From: UBA1858 sp965227695
GTDB taxonomy: Bacteria; Pseudomonadota; Gammaproteobacteria; UBA4575
DNA length: 64,000 bases
Assembly: GCA_965227695.1 (NCBI GenBank)
Contig: OZ245760.1
Coordinates: 558,001-622,000, forward strand
Direction of reading: 5' to 3'
Shown one piece after another: positions 53,569 through 61,006 of this stretch. Each line of letters begins with the position of its first letter. Position 1 is the first letter of the stretch. The notes under the pieces were generated by a model. The model was not told where the DNA came from and did no database searches. It worked only from the letters and a program-made list of their open reading frames with translations. The position numbers were made by a program, and so were the translations under genes.

Positions 53569-54741
53569 TTATGTCGTTATCAGGTTTGTTGCCAGTAATG
53601 TTAACGGATGAACAACATCAATGTCCAAGTTGTCATGTTCCAGCTGCATGCGGAAATTGAGGGCGCAACCAATATTGGGAGAGACAATGACGTCGGGTTT
53701 TAAAACCTGAATAGTTTGCACCTTTTTCTTTATCAGACGTAAGTTGCTGCTTTTTGGTGATAATAGCTGTGAACCACCGGCACCGCAGCAGGTTATCCCG
53801 TCAGTGAAATTCAACAGCCTGATCTCGGGTAAATACCGCAGTAACTGATAGATGTACTTTTGTAATGCATCATCAGCGGTACACGGCATGTGAACTAAAA
53901 TGCGTTGAGGCAGGGGCGAAAACTGCAGGCGCTTAAAGTTCTTCTGTGTACATAACCAGTGCATGGCATCAAAGTGACGAGTAGCGGTATTCTCTAGTTG
54001 CCGGTTAAGCTGTTGACCACACCCGCTGGCAAAAGAGAGCAACGTATTGGTGGTTTCTGACACTGAATATTGCAGTACTCGCTCTTGATGATAATGTGTT
54101 TCTTTCAACAACCCGCTGTGCTGATGGATCGCGCCACAACATGTGATTTTGTCCGGCAAACAGGCAGACACCTGCATGGCTTTCAGTATCTTCATCAGGC
54201 TGTTTAATGTTTGTTGATCAAATAGACTCCCGGTACAGCCCGGGAAGACACTGACACTGTAATTGTGTGATCGATCTGTTTGAGCGGGAAACGGTTTGGA
54301 AACCTGCCTGAGTAGCTCTATATAACGGTTTTTGAAAGGCGTATGCTTGACCAGGTGGTGAGCTGATTTAATTAGGCAGTGTCCCCATGAGTTTGTCATT
54401 AATTTGATTGAAGCAGCGTGCTTTGCCCGTGAAAAGAAACCTTGATTGTGGCGATATAGGTCACGTCCTGAATCAATGATAGCCTGGTAATTCACTTTGG
54501 CCGGGCAGACCTGCTGGCACGCCAGGCATCCTGTACAACTTTGTATATGCTCATTCAGGGCATCACTCGCTGGAAGCATCCCTTCTGTATAGGCTTTAAT
54601 CAGTGATATCCTGCCGCGCGGTGACTCTGCTTCATTTTGACTAACCTGGTAGGTGGGACAGTCAGGGAGGCACAATCCACACATCACGCACTGGTCAGTG
54701 AGCCTGCTCAATTCAGTTGTGTCGGTGTCAGTGTTTGCCAT
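53569..54741 (-). CDS. glcF: GlcF-like iron-sulfur oxidoreductase subunit
   Basis: This 390-residue protein has two 4Fe-4S motifs, Cys18-Cys21-Cys24-Cys28 and Cys69-Cys72-Cys75-Cys79. Two CCG (cysteine-rich) domains follow, with F-P-G-C-T-G-S ... C-C-G-A-I and C-C-G-A-G-G. The layout equals GlcF of glycolate oxidase; lactate or glycerol-3-phosphate oxidoreductase subunits are the alternatives. Expected partners GlcD and GlcE are absent from this window. It overlaps nothing, lies 2 bp from coq7 and is divergent from a 2Fe-2S ferredoxin gene. Confidence 0.87.
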   Translation of the reverse strand: MANTDTDTTELSRLTDQCVMCGLCLPDCPTYQVSQNEAESPRGRISLIKAYTEGMLPASDALNEHIQSCTGCLACQQVCPAKVNYQAIIDSGRDLYRHNQGFFSRAKHAASIKLMTNSWGHCLIKSAHHLVKHTPFKNRYIELLRQVSKPFPAQTDRSHNYSVSVFPGCTGSLFDQQTLNSLMKILKAMQVSACLPDKITCCGAIHQHSGLLKETHYHQERVLQYSVSETTNTLLSFASGCGQQLNRQLENTATRHFDAMHWLCTQKNFKRLQFSPLPQRILVHMPCTADDALQKYIYQLLRYLPEIRLLNFTDGITCCGAGGSQLLSPKSSNLRLIKKKVQTIQVLKPDVIVSPNIGCALNFRMQLEHDNLDIDVVHPLTLLATNLITT

Positions 54742-54835
54742 GGGATGTTATGAGTTTAGAGGGATAAACATTTATAATAAGCATAACAGCCAATACAGTC
54801 TCTTAAATACACCACTATATATTGGACATCACAAA

Positions 54836-55141
54836 ATGAATTATTACAGGCGCCATATGTTTATCTGCACGAATATGCGGGAAGACGGGATTTGTTGCCA
54901 GCACCATGATGCACTTGAAAAACGTAATGAATTAAAGCAGTACGCAAAATCACTTGGTTTAACGGGGCAGGGTGCAATAAGAATTAATACTGCGGGATGC
55001 CTGGATCGATGTGATGAAGGGCCGGTGGCAGTGGTTTACCCTGATGCTGTCTGGTATCGCTATGAAAGCCTCGATGACCTCAAAGATATTGTCCATAGCC
55101 ATCTGGAAAATGGGGTAATTGTTGACCGGCTGAAGATTTAA
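54836..55141 (+). CDS. Thioredoxin-like 2Fe-2S ferredoxin
   Basis: This 101-residue protein is of the thioredoxin-fold 2Fe-2S ferredoxin family (NuoE/Shethna-like). Cys11, Cys20 or Cys21, Cys55 (T-A-G-C-L-D-R-C) and Cys59 can hold the cluster, and C-D-E-G-P-V-A-V-V-Y-P is the family signature. ATG 54836 is chosen because it lies just before F-I-C-T-N; upstream in-frame codons overlap glcF on the other strand. Electron partners are unknown. Its position beside glcF hints at, but does not prove, a shared redox chain. Confidence 0.9.
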   Translation: MNYYRRHMFICTNMREDGICCQHHDALEKRNELKQYAKSLGLTGQGAIRINTAGCLDRCDEGPVAVVYPDAVWYRYESLDDLKDIVHSHLENGVIVDRLKI

Positions 55142-55162
55142 TAAAAAATTCATGTGGGAGTA

Positions 55163-55191
55163 TTGACAAGCGAAATACTATATTAGAAAAT
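55163..55191 (+). promoter_or_regulatory. Possible promoter upstream of rplM leader
   Basis: A perfect -35 hexamer TTGACA at 55163-55168 is followed after 17 bp by GAAAAT at 55186-55191, a 4-of-6 match to TATAAT, in AT-rich DNA after the ferredoxin gene. It lies ahead of a terminator-like hairpin and rplM. It is a candidate only. Confidence 0.4.
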
Positions 55192-55257
55192 GCGCATATT
55201 CAAATATTATTGTATATTTGTTTTTACTCCTCCATCTACCCTTGGTAGTATGTTTTA

Positions 55258-55289
55258 CGCGGCCTAAGGTGATTAGGCCGCGTTTTTTT
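55258..55289 (+). terminator. Strong intrinsic terminator or attenuator ahead of rplM
   Basis: Perfect 10-bp inverted repeat (CGCGGCCTAA / TTAGGCCGCG), 5-nt loop and seven T's. It either ends the ferredoxin transcript or, if the promoter at 55163 is real, sits in the rplM leader 94 bp before the start codon and could control read-through. Confidence 0.85.
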
Positions 55290-55383
55290 CTTGGGTACAC
55301 GAAATCAGTGCAACATATCTCTCTTGTCTGATCCCTCGGACTTTAGTACTATTGCGCGCCTTTGTTATGGTCCTGATTATAAA

Positions 55384-55812
55384 ATGAAAACGTTTAACGC
55401 AAAACCGGCTGAAGTCAGCCGACAGTGGTTTGTCATTGACGCCAGCGGCAAAACGCTGGGTCGGCTATCCACAGAAGTGGCACGCAGGCTACGTGGAAAG
55501 CATAAGCCAGAATATACCCCTCATGTAGACACCGGTGACTATATCGTTATTGTCAATGCCGAAAAAGTGCGCGTGACTGGCAATAAAGCGCAAGACAAAA
55601 TGTATTATCGCCATACCGGGTATATTGGTAATCTTAAGCAGACAAACTTTAGTGACCTTATCAGCTCTCATCCTGAAAGGGTGATCCAAAAAGCAGTTAA
55701 AGGTATGCTGCCGAAAAACCCACTCGGGCGGGCGATGTTTAAAAAACTAAAGGTTTATGCGGGTCCTGATCATACTCATCAATCCCAGCAGCCTGAGCCA
55801 CTGGAAATATAA
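55384..55812 (+). CDS. rplM: 50S ribosomal protein L13
   Basis: L13 is an early-assembly protein of the large ribosomal subunit. The 142-residue protein begins with the conserved M-K-T-F-x-A-K-P and has W-F-V-I-D-A-S-G-K-T-L-G-R-L and K-G-M-L-P-K-N-P-L-G-R near residue 105. The frame is open further upstream, but homologues start at this ATG, which lacks a clear Shine-Dalgarno sequence. It is 12 bp before rpsI, the universal rplM-rpsI pair. Confidence 0.98.
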   Translation: MKTFNAKPAEVSRQWFVIDASGKTLGRLSTEVARRLRGKHKPEYTPHVDTGDYIVIVNAEKVRVTGNKAQDKMYYRHTGYIGNLKQTNFSDLISSHPERVIQKAVKGMLPKNPLGRAMFKKLKVYAGPDHTHQSQQPEPLEI

Positions 55813-55824
55813 GGCGGATAAAAT

Positions 55825-56217
55825 ATGGCAACCACACAATATTACGGCACAGGCCGAAGAAAAAGTTCGTCGGCAAGAGTCTATCTGAAGCCCGGCAACG
55901 GTGAGATAACCATCAACTCGCGTGCAGAGGACCAGTATTTTGGACGTGAGACGTCACGCAGAATCATTCGCCAGCCACTGGAATCGACAGAATTGGATTC
56001 AAAATTTGATCTCACCATTAAAGTTAAGGGTGGAGGGATGAATGGCCAGGCAGGTGCAATACAGCTTGGTATTGCCAGAGCCCTGCTTCAGTATGATGAG
56101 GAACTGCGTACACTATTACGACAGGGCGGCTTTTTAACCAGGGATGCGCGCGAGGTAGAGCGTAAGAAAGTCGGTCTTCGCAAAGCCAGAAAGAAAGAAC
56201 AGTTTTCAAAACGCTAA
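55825..56217 (+). CDS. rpsI: 30S ribosomal protein S9
   Basis: S9 binds the 16S rRNA head, and its C-terminal tail contacts P-site tRNA. The 130-residue protein shows Y-G-T-G-R-R-K-S-S-S-A-R-V near the start, G-G-G-M-N-G-Q-A-G-A and L-T-R-D-A-R-E-V-E-R-K-K, and ends with the invariant F-S-K-R. GGCGGATAA precedes the start. A strong terminator follows 25 bp after the stop. Confidence 0.99.
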   Translation: MATTQYYGTGRRKSSSARVYLKPGNGEITINSRAEDQYFGRETSRRIIRQPLESTELDSKFDLTIKVKGGGMNGQAGAIQLGIARALLQYDEELRTLLRQGGFLTRDAREVERKKVGLRKARKKEQFSKR

Positions 56218-56242
56218 TTACGAATTGTTCCCGATCTGCTAT

Positions 56243-56273
56243 AAAATGGGCTGCACAGGCAGCCCATTTTTTT
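56243..56273 (+). terminator. Terminator of rplM-rpsI
   Basis: Perfect 11-bp inverted repeat (AAAATGGGCTG / CAGCCCATTTT), 6-nt loop, then TTT, giving seven consecutive T's at the 3' side. It is a classic rho-independent terminator. Confidence 0.92.
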
Positions 56274-56362
56274 GTGACGGCAGATAACAATTGTGATTAC
56301 AGTCTATCGCGGTATTATTTGAGATAAGTTTATCTTTTGCTGCGTGGAGAAGGCGCGATGAT

Positions 56363-56908
56363 ATGAAAAAAGTAATTTTTCCATTTATTTTATTTGTCAC
56401 TATATGTCTGTTGCCGGTTCAGCCTGGTAGTGCGGCAAGTGCACACGAAATTGATATACGAGTTAAAGCAGCGATTGATATATTCAACGAGCGGATAAAA
56501 GAAGGGAAACAGTTTTTAAACTCAGCAAAAGGTGTCCTGGTTTTCCCTAATATTGTTAAAGCCGGATTTTTTGTTGGTGGCGAGTTCGGGGAAGGTGCAT
56601 TATTAATTGATAATCAGCATGTTGATTATTATCGTACAACAGGTGCCTCATTTGGATTTCAGTTTGGTGCACAGACCAAGTCTGTAATAATTGTATTCCT
56701 GGACGAGGAAGCTTTGCGTAAATTCAGGAACAGTGCTGGCTGGCAGGTTGGCGTTGATGGCTCTATTGCTATTGCCGATACCGGGGCGGGCGGTTCAATT
56801 GACTCAACCAATATTTCAGATCCGATCGTGGCTTTTGTATTTGGTAACAAGGGCTTAATGATTGATGTTTCCCTTGCTGGAACCAAATACTCCAGAATAA
56901 GCAAGTAA
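56363..56908 (+). CDS. Ysc84-domain lipid-binding-like exported protein
   Basis: This 181-residue protein has an N-terminal signal peptide (about residues 1-25, with F-P-F-I-L-F-V-T-I hydrophobic core and G-S-A-A cleavage region). A Ysc84/SH3YL1-type domain follows, with A-K-G-V-L-V-F-P-N-I-V-K-A-G-F-F-V-G-G-E-F-G-E-G near residues 54-77 and N-K-G-L-M near the end. The eukaryotic domain binds phosphoinositides; the bacterial periplasmic members have no settled role. It is a single gene, convergent with the cyclophilin-like gene (3-bp gap). Confidence 0.88.
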   Translation: MKKVIFPFILFVTICLLPVQPGSAASAHEIDIRVKAAIDIFNERIKEGKQFLNSAKGVLVFPNIVKAGFFVGGEFGEGALLIDNQHVDYYRTTGASFGFQFGAQTKSVIIVFLDEEALRKFRNSAGWQVGVDGSIAIADTGAGGSIDSTNISDPIVAFVFGNKGLMIDVSLAGTKYSRISK

Positions 56909-56911
56909 AGA

Positions 56912-57292
56912 TTATATATCCCAGTCTAACAGTACTTCATCACCTGGCGCGGCCGTCATTAGCATAGTGACGTCATCAATCGCATCGGCCCATATGTTGG
57001 TGATAGCAGCCAGTCTGATCTCTTCATATTCAGATAGTGGCGTGGGACCAAAACCAATCGCAATACAGTGCCCCTCGACCCAGAAAGCGATTTCGCCTGC
57101 CACTACAACATCTTTGGCGTCAGGTTCCAGACTGGATGCTACCGCTACAGGAAAATATACCTCCTGGCCCCAGGTATTCGCTTCAGAACGCATCGGGAGG
57201 GCTTCGAGTACTGCAAGTGCCGTGGGAGTGTTGCGTGCAATAGCCCTGATACCAATGTTGCCCACAGTAATTCTGATGCGATTATTCTGCAT
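56912..57292 (-). CDS. Cyclophilin-like (TM1367-type) protein
   Basis: The ATG at 57292 gives 126 residues; the frame is open further upstream but overlaps the aldolase. The protein has the small beta-barrel pattern I-R-I-T-V-G-N near residues 6-12, N-T-P-T-A-L-A-V-L-E-A-L-P and W-G-Q-E-V-Y-F-P-V, seen in the cyclophilin-like PF04126 family related to Thermotoga TM1367. Prolyl isomerase activity has not been shown for the family. It overlaps the aldolase gene by 11 bp, so translation is coupled in an rpiA-aldolase-cyclophilin-like operon. Confidence 0.85.
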   Translation of the reverse strand: MQNNRIRITVGNIGIRAIARNTPTALAVLEALPMRSEANTWGQEVYFPVAVASSLEPDAKDVVVAGEIAFWVEGHCIAIGFGPTPLSEYEEIRLAAITNIWADAIDDVTMLMTAAPGDEVLLDWDI

Positions 57293-58040
57293 GGCGTAAT
57301 TTTTCCAGTTCCTGAGTTGCCGCGGATTGTAAAAATACCGTGTCAACGCCCATGGCCAGTAGTGTAAATCCCATGGATCGATAAGGGGCAACATCGGTGG
57401 CTTGGATACCAAAAATACCCAGGGGTGTAGAGTGACGGTCACAGGCAGCCTTAATGTGCTGTATTGCCTGTTGCATCTTTTGATGCGTGAGTTCACCGGT
57501 TACACCGAGACTGGCTGACAGGTCATAGGGCCCAACCAGAATCGCATCGACCGCATCCAGGGACGCGATGGCATCAATGTTATCAAGCGCGGCCTGCGTT
57601 TCAGCCTGCAGCACGATCACTGTTTCCTGATTGGCTGCATTGAGGTAGGTTGAAAAATCCTTGCCATAACCATGAGCCCGGCCCAGGCCAACGCCACGTT
57701 TGCCTTTTGGGGGATACTTGGCATAGCGCACAACGGCTTCAGCTTCCTGCAAAGTATTTATTTGCGGTACGATGAGACCGCTTGCACCTGCATCCAGGGT
57801 TTTTTTCACCCAGCCTTCATCTGGCGCAGGTATGCGTACCAGGCATGGACAAGCATGAGCAGCCTGCAGTAAAGCCTGTATCTGGGCAGGCCCAAGTGCA
57901 CCATGCTCAGCATCGATAAAAATCCAGTCAAAATCCAGCGCCGACAGCGATTCAATGATTTCAGGACTGGCAATTGTCACGAGAGTGCCAATGAGTGTTT
58001 GTCTGGCCAGTAATTTCTGGCGAAAAGACTGATGTTGCAT
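57282..58040 (-). CDS. HpcH/HpaI-family aldolase
   Basis: This 252-residue class II (metal-dependent) pyruvate aldolase is of the HpcH/HpaI/GarL type, which cleaves 2-keto-3-deoxy or 4-hydroxy-2-oxo acids. Features are F-I-D-A-E-H-G near residues 38-44, V-R-I-P, D-A-G-A-S-G-L-I-V-P-Q-I-N, and R-G-V-G-L-G-R-A-H-G-Y-G. The ATG at 58040 leaves a 4-bp gap to rpiA; a start at 58076 would overlap rpiA by 32 bp. Natural substrate unknown; no aromatic-degradation genes are nearby. Confidence 0.9.
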   Translation of the reverse strand: MQHQSFRQKLLARQTLIGTLVTIASPEIIESLSALDFDWIFIDAEHGALGPAQIQALLQAAHACPCLVRIPAPDEGWVKKTLDAGASGLIVPQINTLQEAEAVVRYAKYPPKGKRGVGLGRAHGYGKDFSTYLNAANQETVIVLQAETQAALDNIDAIASLDAVDAILVGPYDLSASLGVTGELTHQKMQQAIQHIKAACDRHSTPLGIFGIQATDVAPYRSMGFTLLAMGVDTVFLQSAATQELEKLRHAE

Positions 58041-58044
58041 AAGC

Positions 58045-58698
58045 TCAGATTTTTTTGATTCCGTTATCGCATCCAAGCAGTATCACATCTGCCGGACGGT
58101 GTGCAAAAATTCCTGCAGTGACAACCCCCGGCATAAGGCTGATATCTGATTCCATTTTTAGCGGTTGCGATATATCAAGATTGTAGACATCGAGAATTAT
58201 ATTGCCGTTATCTGTAGTAAATCCTTCGCGTAATTCCGGTACCCCGCCTAATTTAACCAGCTGTCGTGCCACAACGCTGCGTGCCATGGGAATTACTTCT
58301 ACCGGGAGTGGAAATTTACCCAGTATTTCAACCAGTTTTGAGTCATCGGCAATACAGATAAACTGGCTGCTGGCGCTAGCAACGATTTTTTCCCGCGTGA
58401 GCGCGCCTCCTCCTCCTTTGACGAGCGATTTTTGTGTGGTGGCTTCATCGGCACCATCAATGTAAACTGGCAGCGGGCCGGTCGCATTCAAGTCCAATAT
58501 GCGTATGCCGTGTGACTGAAGTTGTCGTGCGCTTGCCTCGGAACTGGCGACTGCGCCATCTATTTTATTTTTTATGTTGGCTAATGCACTGATGAAGTAA
58601 TCGGCGGTTGAGCCGGTTCCTACACCGACGACATCACCAATTTGTATATAATCAATCGCAGCTTCAGCAGCAATTTTCTTTTTATTATTTACATCCAT
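58045..58698 (-). CDS. rpiA: Ribose-5-phosphate isomerase A
   Basis: RpiA interconverts ribose-5-phosphate and ribulose-5-phosphate. The 217-residue protein has V-G-V-G-T-G-S-T-A-D-Y-F near residues 24-35, D-G-A-D-E and K-G-G-G-G-A-L-T-R-E-K-I near 92-103, the active-site loop. It leads a three-gene minus-strand operon and is divergent from ilvA, an arrangement seen in many gammaproteobacteria. Confidence 0.97.
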   Translation of the reverse strand: MDVNNKKKIAAEAAIDYIQIGDVVGVGTGSTADYFISALANIKNKIDGAVASSEASARQLQSHGIRILDLNATGPLPVYIDGADEATTQKSLVKGGGGALTREKIVASASSQFICIADDSKLVEILGKFPLPVEVIPMARSVVARQLVKLGGVPELREGFTTDNGNIILDVYNLDISQPLKMESDISLMPGVVTAGIFAHRPADVILLGCDNGIKKI

Positions 58699-58755
58699 AG
58701 ACTATGCCTGTTGAATGACTAATGATTCTGAACCATGTAAAGGCTGATTTAACAC

Positions 58756-60309
58756 GTGAGTAATCTAATTTTGGCTAATGATATCACTGATTACAGTGTA
58801 ACTCAGATAATTGAGATGATTTCCAGCGCGACTGTTTATGATGTTGCAGATATCTCGGCATTACATACCGCAAAACGCCTTTCCAGGCGCCTTGATAATA
58901 CTATATGGTTCAAGCGAGAAGACCAGCAAACTGTATTTTCGTTCAAGCTGCGAGGGGCATACAATAAAATCAGTCACCTCGATGAGGCACAAAAGAAAGC
59001 AGGTATCATTGCTGCTTCCGCAGGAAATCACGCGCAAGGGGTAGCATTGGCGGCACAACGTCTGAATATCAATGCGACCATTGTGATGCCAGTGACAACA
59101 CCCAGCATAAAAGTAGATTCAGTACGCGCCATGGGTGCGGAGGTGGTACTTCATGGTGATAACTACGATGCCGCCTGCTCACATGCTTACCAACTCACAC
59201 AGGATCAAAATAAAGTATTTATACATCCTTATGATGACATAGAAGTAATCGCCGGGCAGGGGACGATCGGCAAAGAGATAATAGAACAATCTGACATGCA
59301 TATTGACGCAGTGTTTGTTCCGGTTGGAGGCGGTGGCCTGATTGCGGGTGTATCAACCTGGATTAAACACTTTTCTCCATCTACGAAAATAATAGGTGTA
59401 GAACCGGAAGATGCACCTACACTTTTTACCGCATTGAAGTCAGGTGAGCGGGTCAAGCTGGCTCAAGTGGGAATTTTTGCAGATGGGGTTGCTGTCAAGC
59501 AGATCGGGTTAAATACCTTTGAGCTGGCTAAAAAATATGTCGACGAGGTTATTCTCGTGAGTATTGATGAGCTGTGTGCTGGTATCAAGGATATATTTGA
59601 CGATACGCGCGTTGTCTCTGAGCCGGCAGGCGCTTTAGCTATTGCTGGATTGAAAAAATATGTACAACGGGAAAAATGCAAAAACCTGAATCTTGTTGCG
59701 ATTAATAGTGGTGCAAATATGAATTTTGACCGGTTAAGGCATGTTACGGAACGCACCGAATTAGGGGAAGGCAGAGAAGGGCTGTTTGCAGTCACGATTC
59801 CTGAATGTAAAGGTAGTTTCCTCAGGTTTTGTACCCTGATCGGCAATCACAGTATTAGTGAATTTAATTATCGTTATGCCAGTGAAAGCGAGGCACATAT
59901 TTTTGTAGGCATAAAATTTGAAGATGCGCAAAAAGAAAAATCATCTATGATCGAAATGCTGAAATCGCACCAATATCCAGTCACGGACTTGTCTGATAAT
60001 GAAATGGCCAAGCTTCACTTGAGGCATCTTGTTGGTGGGCATTCGCCACAATCGCAGCATGAGGTGATATACAGGTTTGAGTTTCCGGAACGCCCGGGTG
60101 CTTTACTCGAGTTTTTATCGGTAATGGGCTCGCAATGGAACATTACCCTGTTTCATTACCGTAATCATGGCGCAGCTTATGGACGTGTGCTGGTGGGAGC
60201 CCAGGTGCCTCCTTCCGAAGTCGATGATTTTAAAGAGTTTTTGCGAAAAGTCGGCTACACGTACTATGATGAAACTGCAAATCCAATCTACGATTTATTC
60301 TTAAAATAG
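58756..60309 (+). CDS. ilvA: Threonine ammonia-lyase, biosynthetic
   Basis: IlvA converts threonine to 2-oxobutanoate, the first step to isoleucine. The 517-residue length with two ACT-like regulatory modules (about 340-420 and 430-515) marks the isoleucine-inhibited biosynthetic form. The PLP lysine is Lys64 in F-S-F-K-L-R-G-A-Y, followed by S-A-G-N-H-A-Q-G near 93 and the P-V-G-G-G-G-L phosphate-binding loop near 191. Translation starts at GTG after AAAGG. It is divergent from rpiA and followed by a terminator. Confidence 0.97.
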   Translation: MSNLILANDITDYSVTQIIEMISSATVYDVADISALHTAKRLSRRLDNTIWFKREDQQTVFSFKLRGAYNKISHLDEAQKKAGIIAASAGNHAQGVALAAQRLNINATIVMPVTTPSIKVDSVRAMGAEVVLHGDNYDAACSHAYQLTQDQNKVFIHPYDDIEVIAGQGTIGKEIIEQSDMHIDAVFVPVGGGGLIAGVSTWIKHFSPSTKIIGVEPEDAPTLFTALKSGERVKLAQVGIFADGVAVKQIGLNTFELAKKYVDEVILVSIDELCAGIKDIFDDTRVVSEPAGALAIAGLKKYVQREKCKNLNLVAINSGANMNFDRLRHVTERTELGEGREGLFAVTIPECKGSFLRFCTLIGNHSISEFNYRYASESEAHIFVGIKFEDAQKEKSSMIEMLKSHQYPVTDLSDNEMAKLHLRHLVGGHSPQSQHEVIYRFEFPERPGALLEFLSVMGSQWNITLFHYRNHGAAYGRVLVGAQVPPSEVDDFKEFLRKVGYTYYDETANPIYDLFLK

Positions 60310-60312
60310 AAT

Positions 60313-60340
60313 AAAAAAAGGACCCGTTCAGGGCCCTTTT
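60313..60340 (+). terminator. Terminator of ilvA
   Basis: AAAAGGACCC and GGGCCCTTTT form a stem with one A-C mismatch around a 5-nt GTTCA loop just after the ilvA stop codon. The T-rich 3' side gives a normal intrinsic terminator. It also faces the convergent H1-like gene. Confidence 0.8.
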
Positions 60341-60359
60341 CAATGTCTACGCGTTAAGC

Positions 60360-60686
60360 CTAGCGTTTTTTCTTGGCTGTTTTGCGTTTTGCAGTTTTAC
60401 GCTTGGCAGTTTTCTTTTTCACTGTTTTGCGTTTTGCAGTTTTACGCTTGGCAGTTTTCTTTTTCACTGTTTTGCGTTTTGCAGTTTTACGCTTGGCAGT
60501 TTTCTTTTTCACTGTTTTGCGTTTTGCAGTTTTACGCTTGGCAGTTTTCTTTTTCACTGTTTTGCGTTTTGCAGTTTTACGCTTGGCAGGTGCTTTGCGT
60601 TTTGCGGTCTTTCTTACTGCTTTGCGCTTGGCAGGTGCTTTGCGTTTTGCAGTTTTGCGTTTCGCAGTTTTGCGTTTGACGGCCAT
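60360..60686 (-). CDS. Histone H1-like Lys/Ala/Arg repeat protein
   Basis: This 108-residue protein is made almost wholly of Lys, Arg, Ala, Thr and Val in K-x-x-K-R-K style repeats. The unit of 15 residues is T-V-K-K-K-T-A-K-R-K-T-A-K-R-K, encoded by a 45-bp DNA repeat. Ends are a MAVKRK start and a short K-K-K-R tail. Such H1-like proteins (AlgP/Hc1-like) bind DNA non-specifically and may compact the nucleoid. Low complexity limits a firm family assignment. TGGAGGAACAC precedes the ATG. It converges on ilvA, and about 320 bp of AT-rich DNA lie upstream. Confidence 0.9.
   Translation of the reverse strand: MAVKRKTAKRKTAKRKAPAKRKAVRKTAKRKAPAKRKTAKRKTVKKKTAKRKTAKRKTVKKKTAKRKTAKRKTVKKKTAKRKTAKRKTVKKKTAKRKTAKRKTAKKKR
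60377..60589. repeat. 45-bp perfect tandem repeats in the H1-like gene
   Basis: Four complete and identical 45-bp units occupy 60377-60556, followed by a fifth copy matching over 33 bp to 60589. Each unit starts CTGTTTTGCG on the plus strand. Because 45 is a multiple of three, gain or loss of a unit keeps the reading frame. Confidence 0.95.
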
Positions 60687-61006
60687 TTGTGTTCCTCCAA
60701 ACTTTAACGTTAACGTTTTTTGACGACGTGAGTATAAACAATAGACTAAAAATTACTAGTTTTTTTATATTGTTTTTTTATCTTTTTGTCTGAGTTTTTT
60801 ATTTTTTTGCAAATATCAAAGAAAAATTTAATTAAATATACTGCAAATTGTATTCTTTCAAATTAAAACATGACATGTTCATATTTGAAAAATACTTCGT
60901 TTTTTTAACATAACAACAATTCTGATACGTCTGTAATTTTTAATGCATTAGACTTAAATTATTGCAAAATGTGGTGCAGCTGTTCACCTGCTATATGAAA
61001 TAAAGC
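60687..61006. other. AT-rich non-coding stretch upstream of the H1-like gene
   Basis: About 320 bp between the H1-like gene and the EVE gene, very AT-rich with T runs. It includes the 12-bp palindrome AACGTTAACGTT at 60706-60717, 20 bp before the H1-like start. I see no ORF or RNA gene. The H1-like promoter must lie here. Confidence 0.6.

Noticed and set aside
55291..55383. Upstream extension of the rplM reading frame by 31 codons from a TTG
   Set aside because: L13 proteins begin at M-K-T-F, and the extension follows directly on a terminator T tract and has no family similarity.
60377..60589. CRISPR array
   Set aside because: The repeats are head-to-tail with no spacers and lie inside a coding sequence in frame; no cas genes are nearby.
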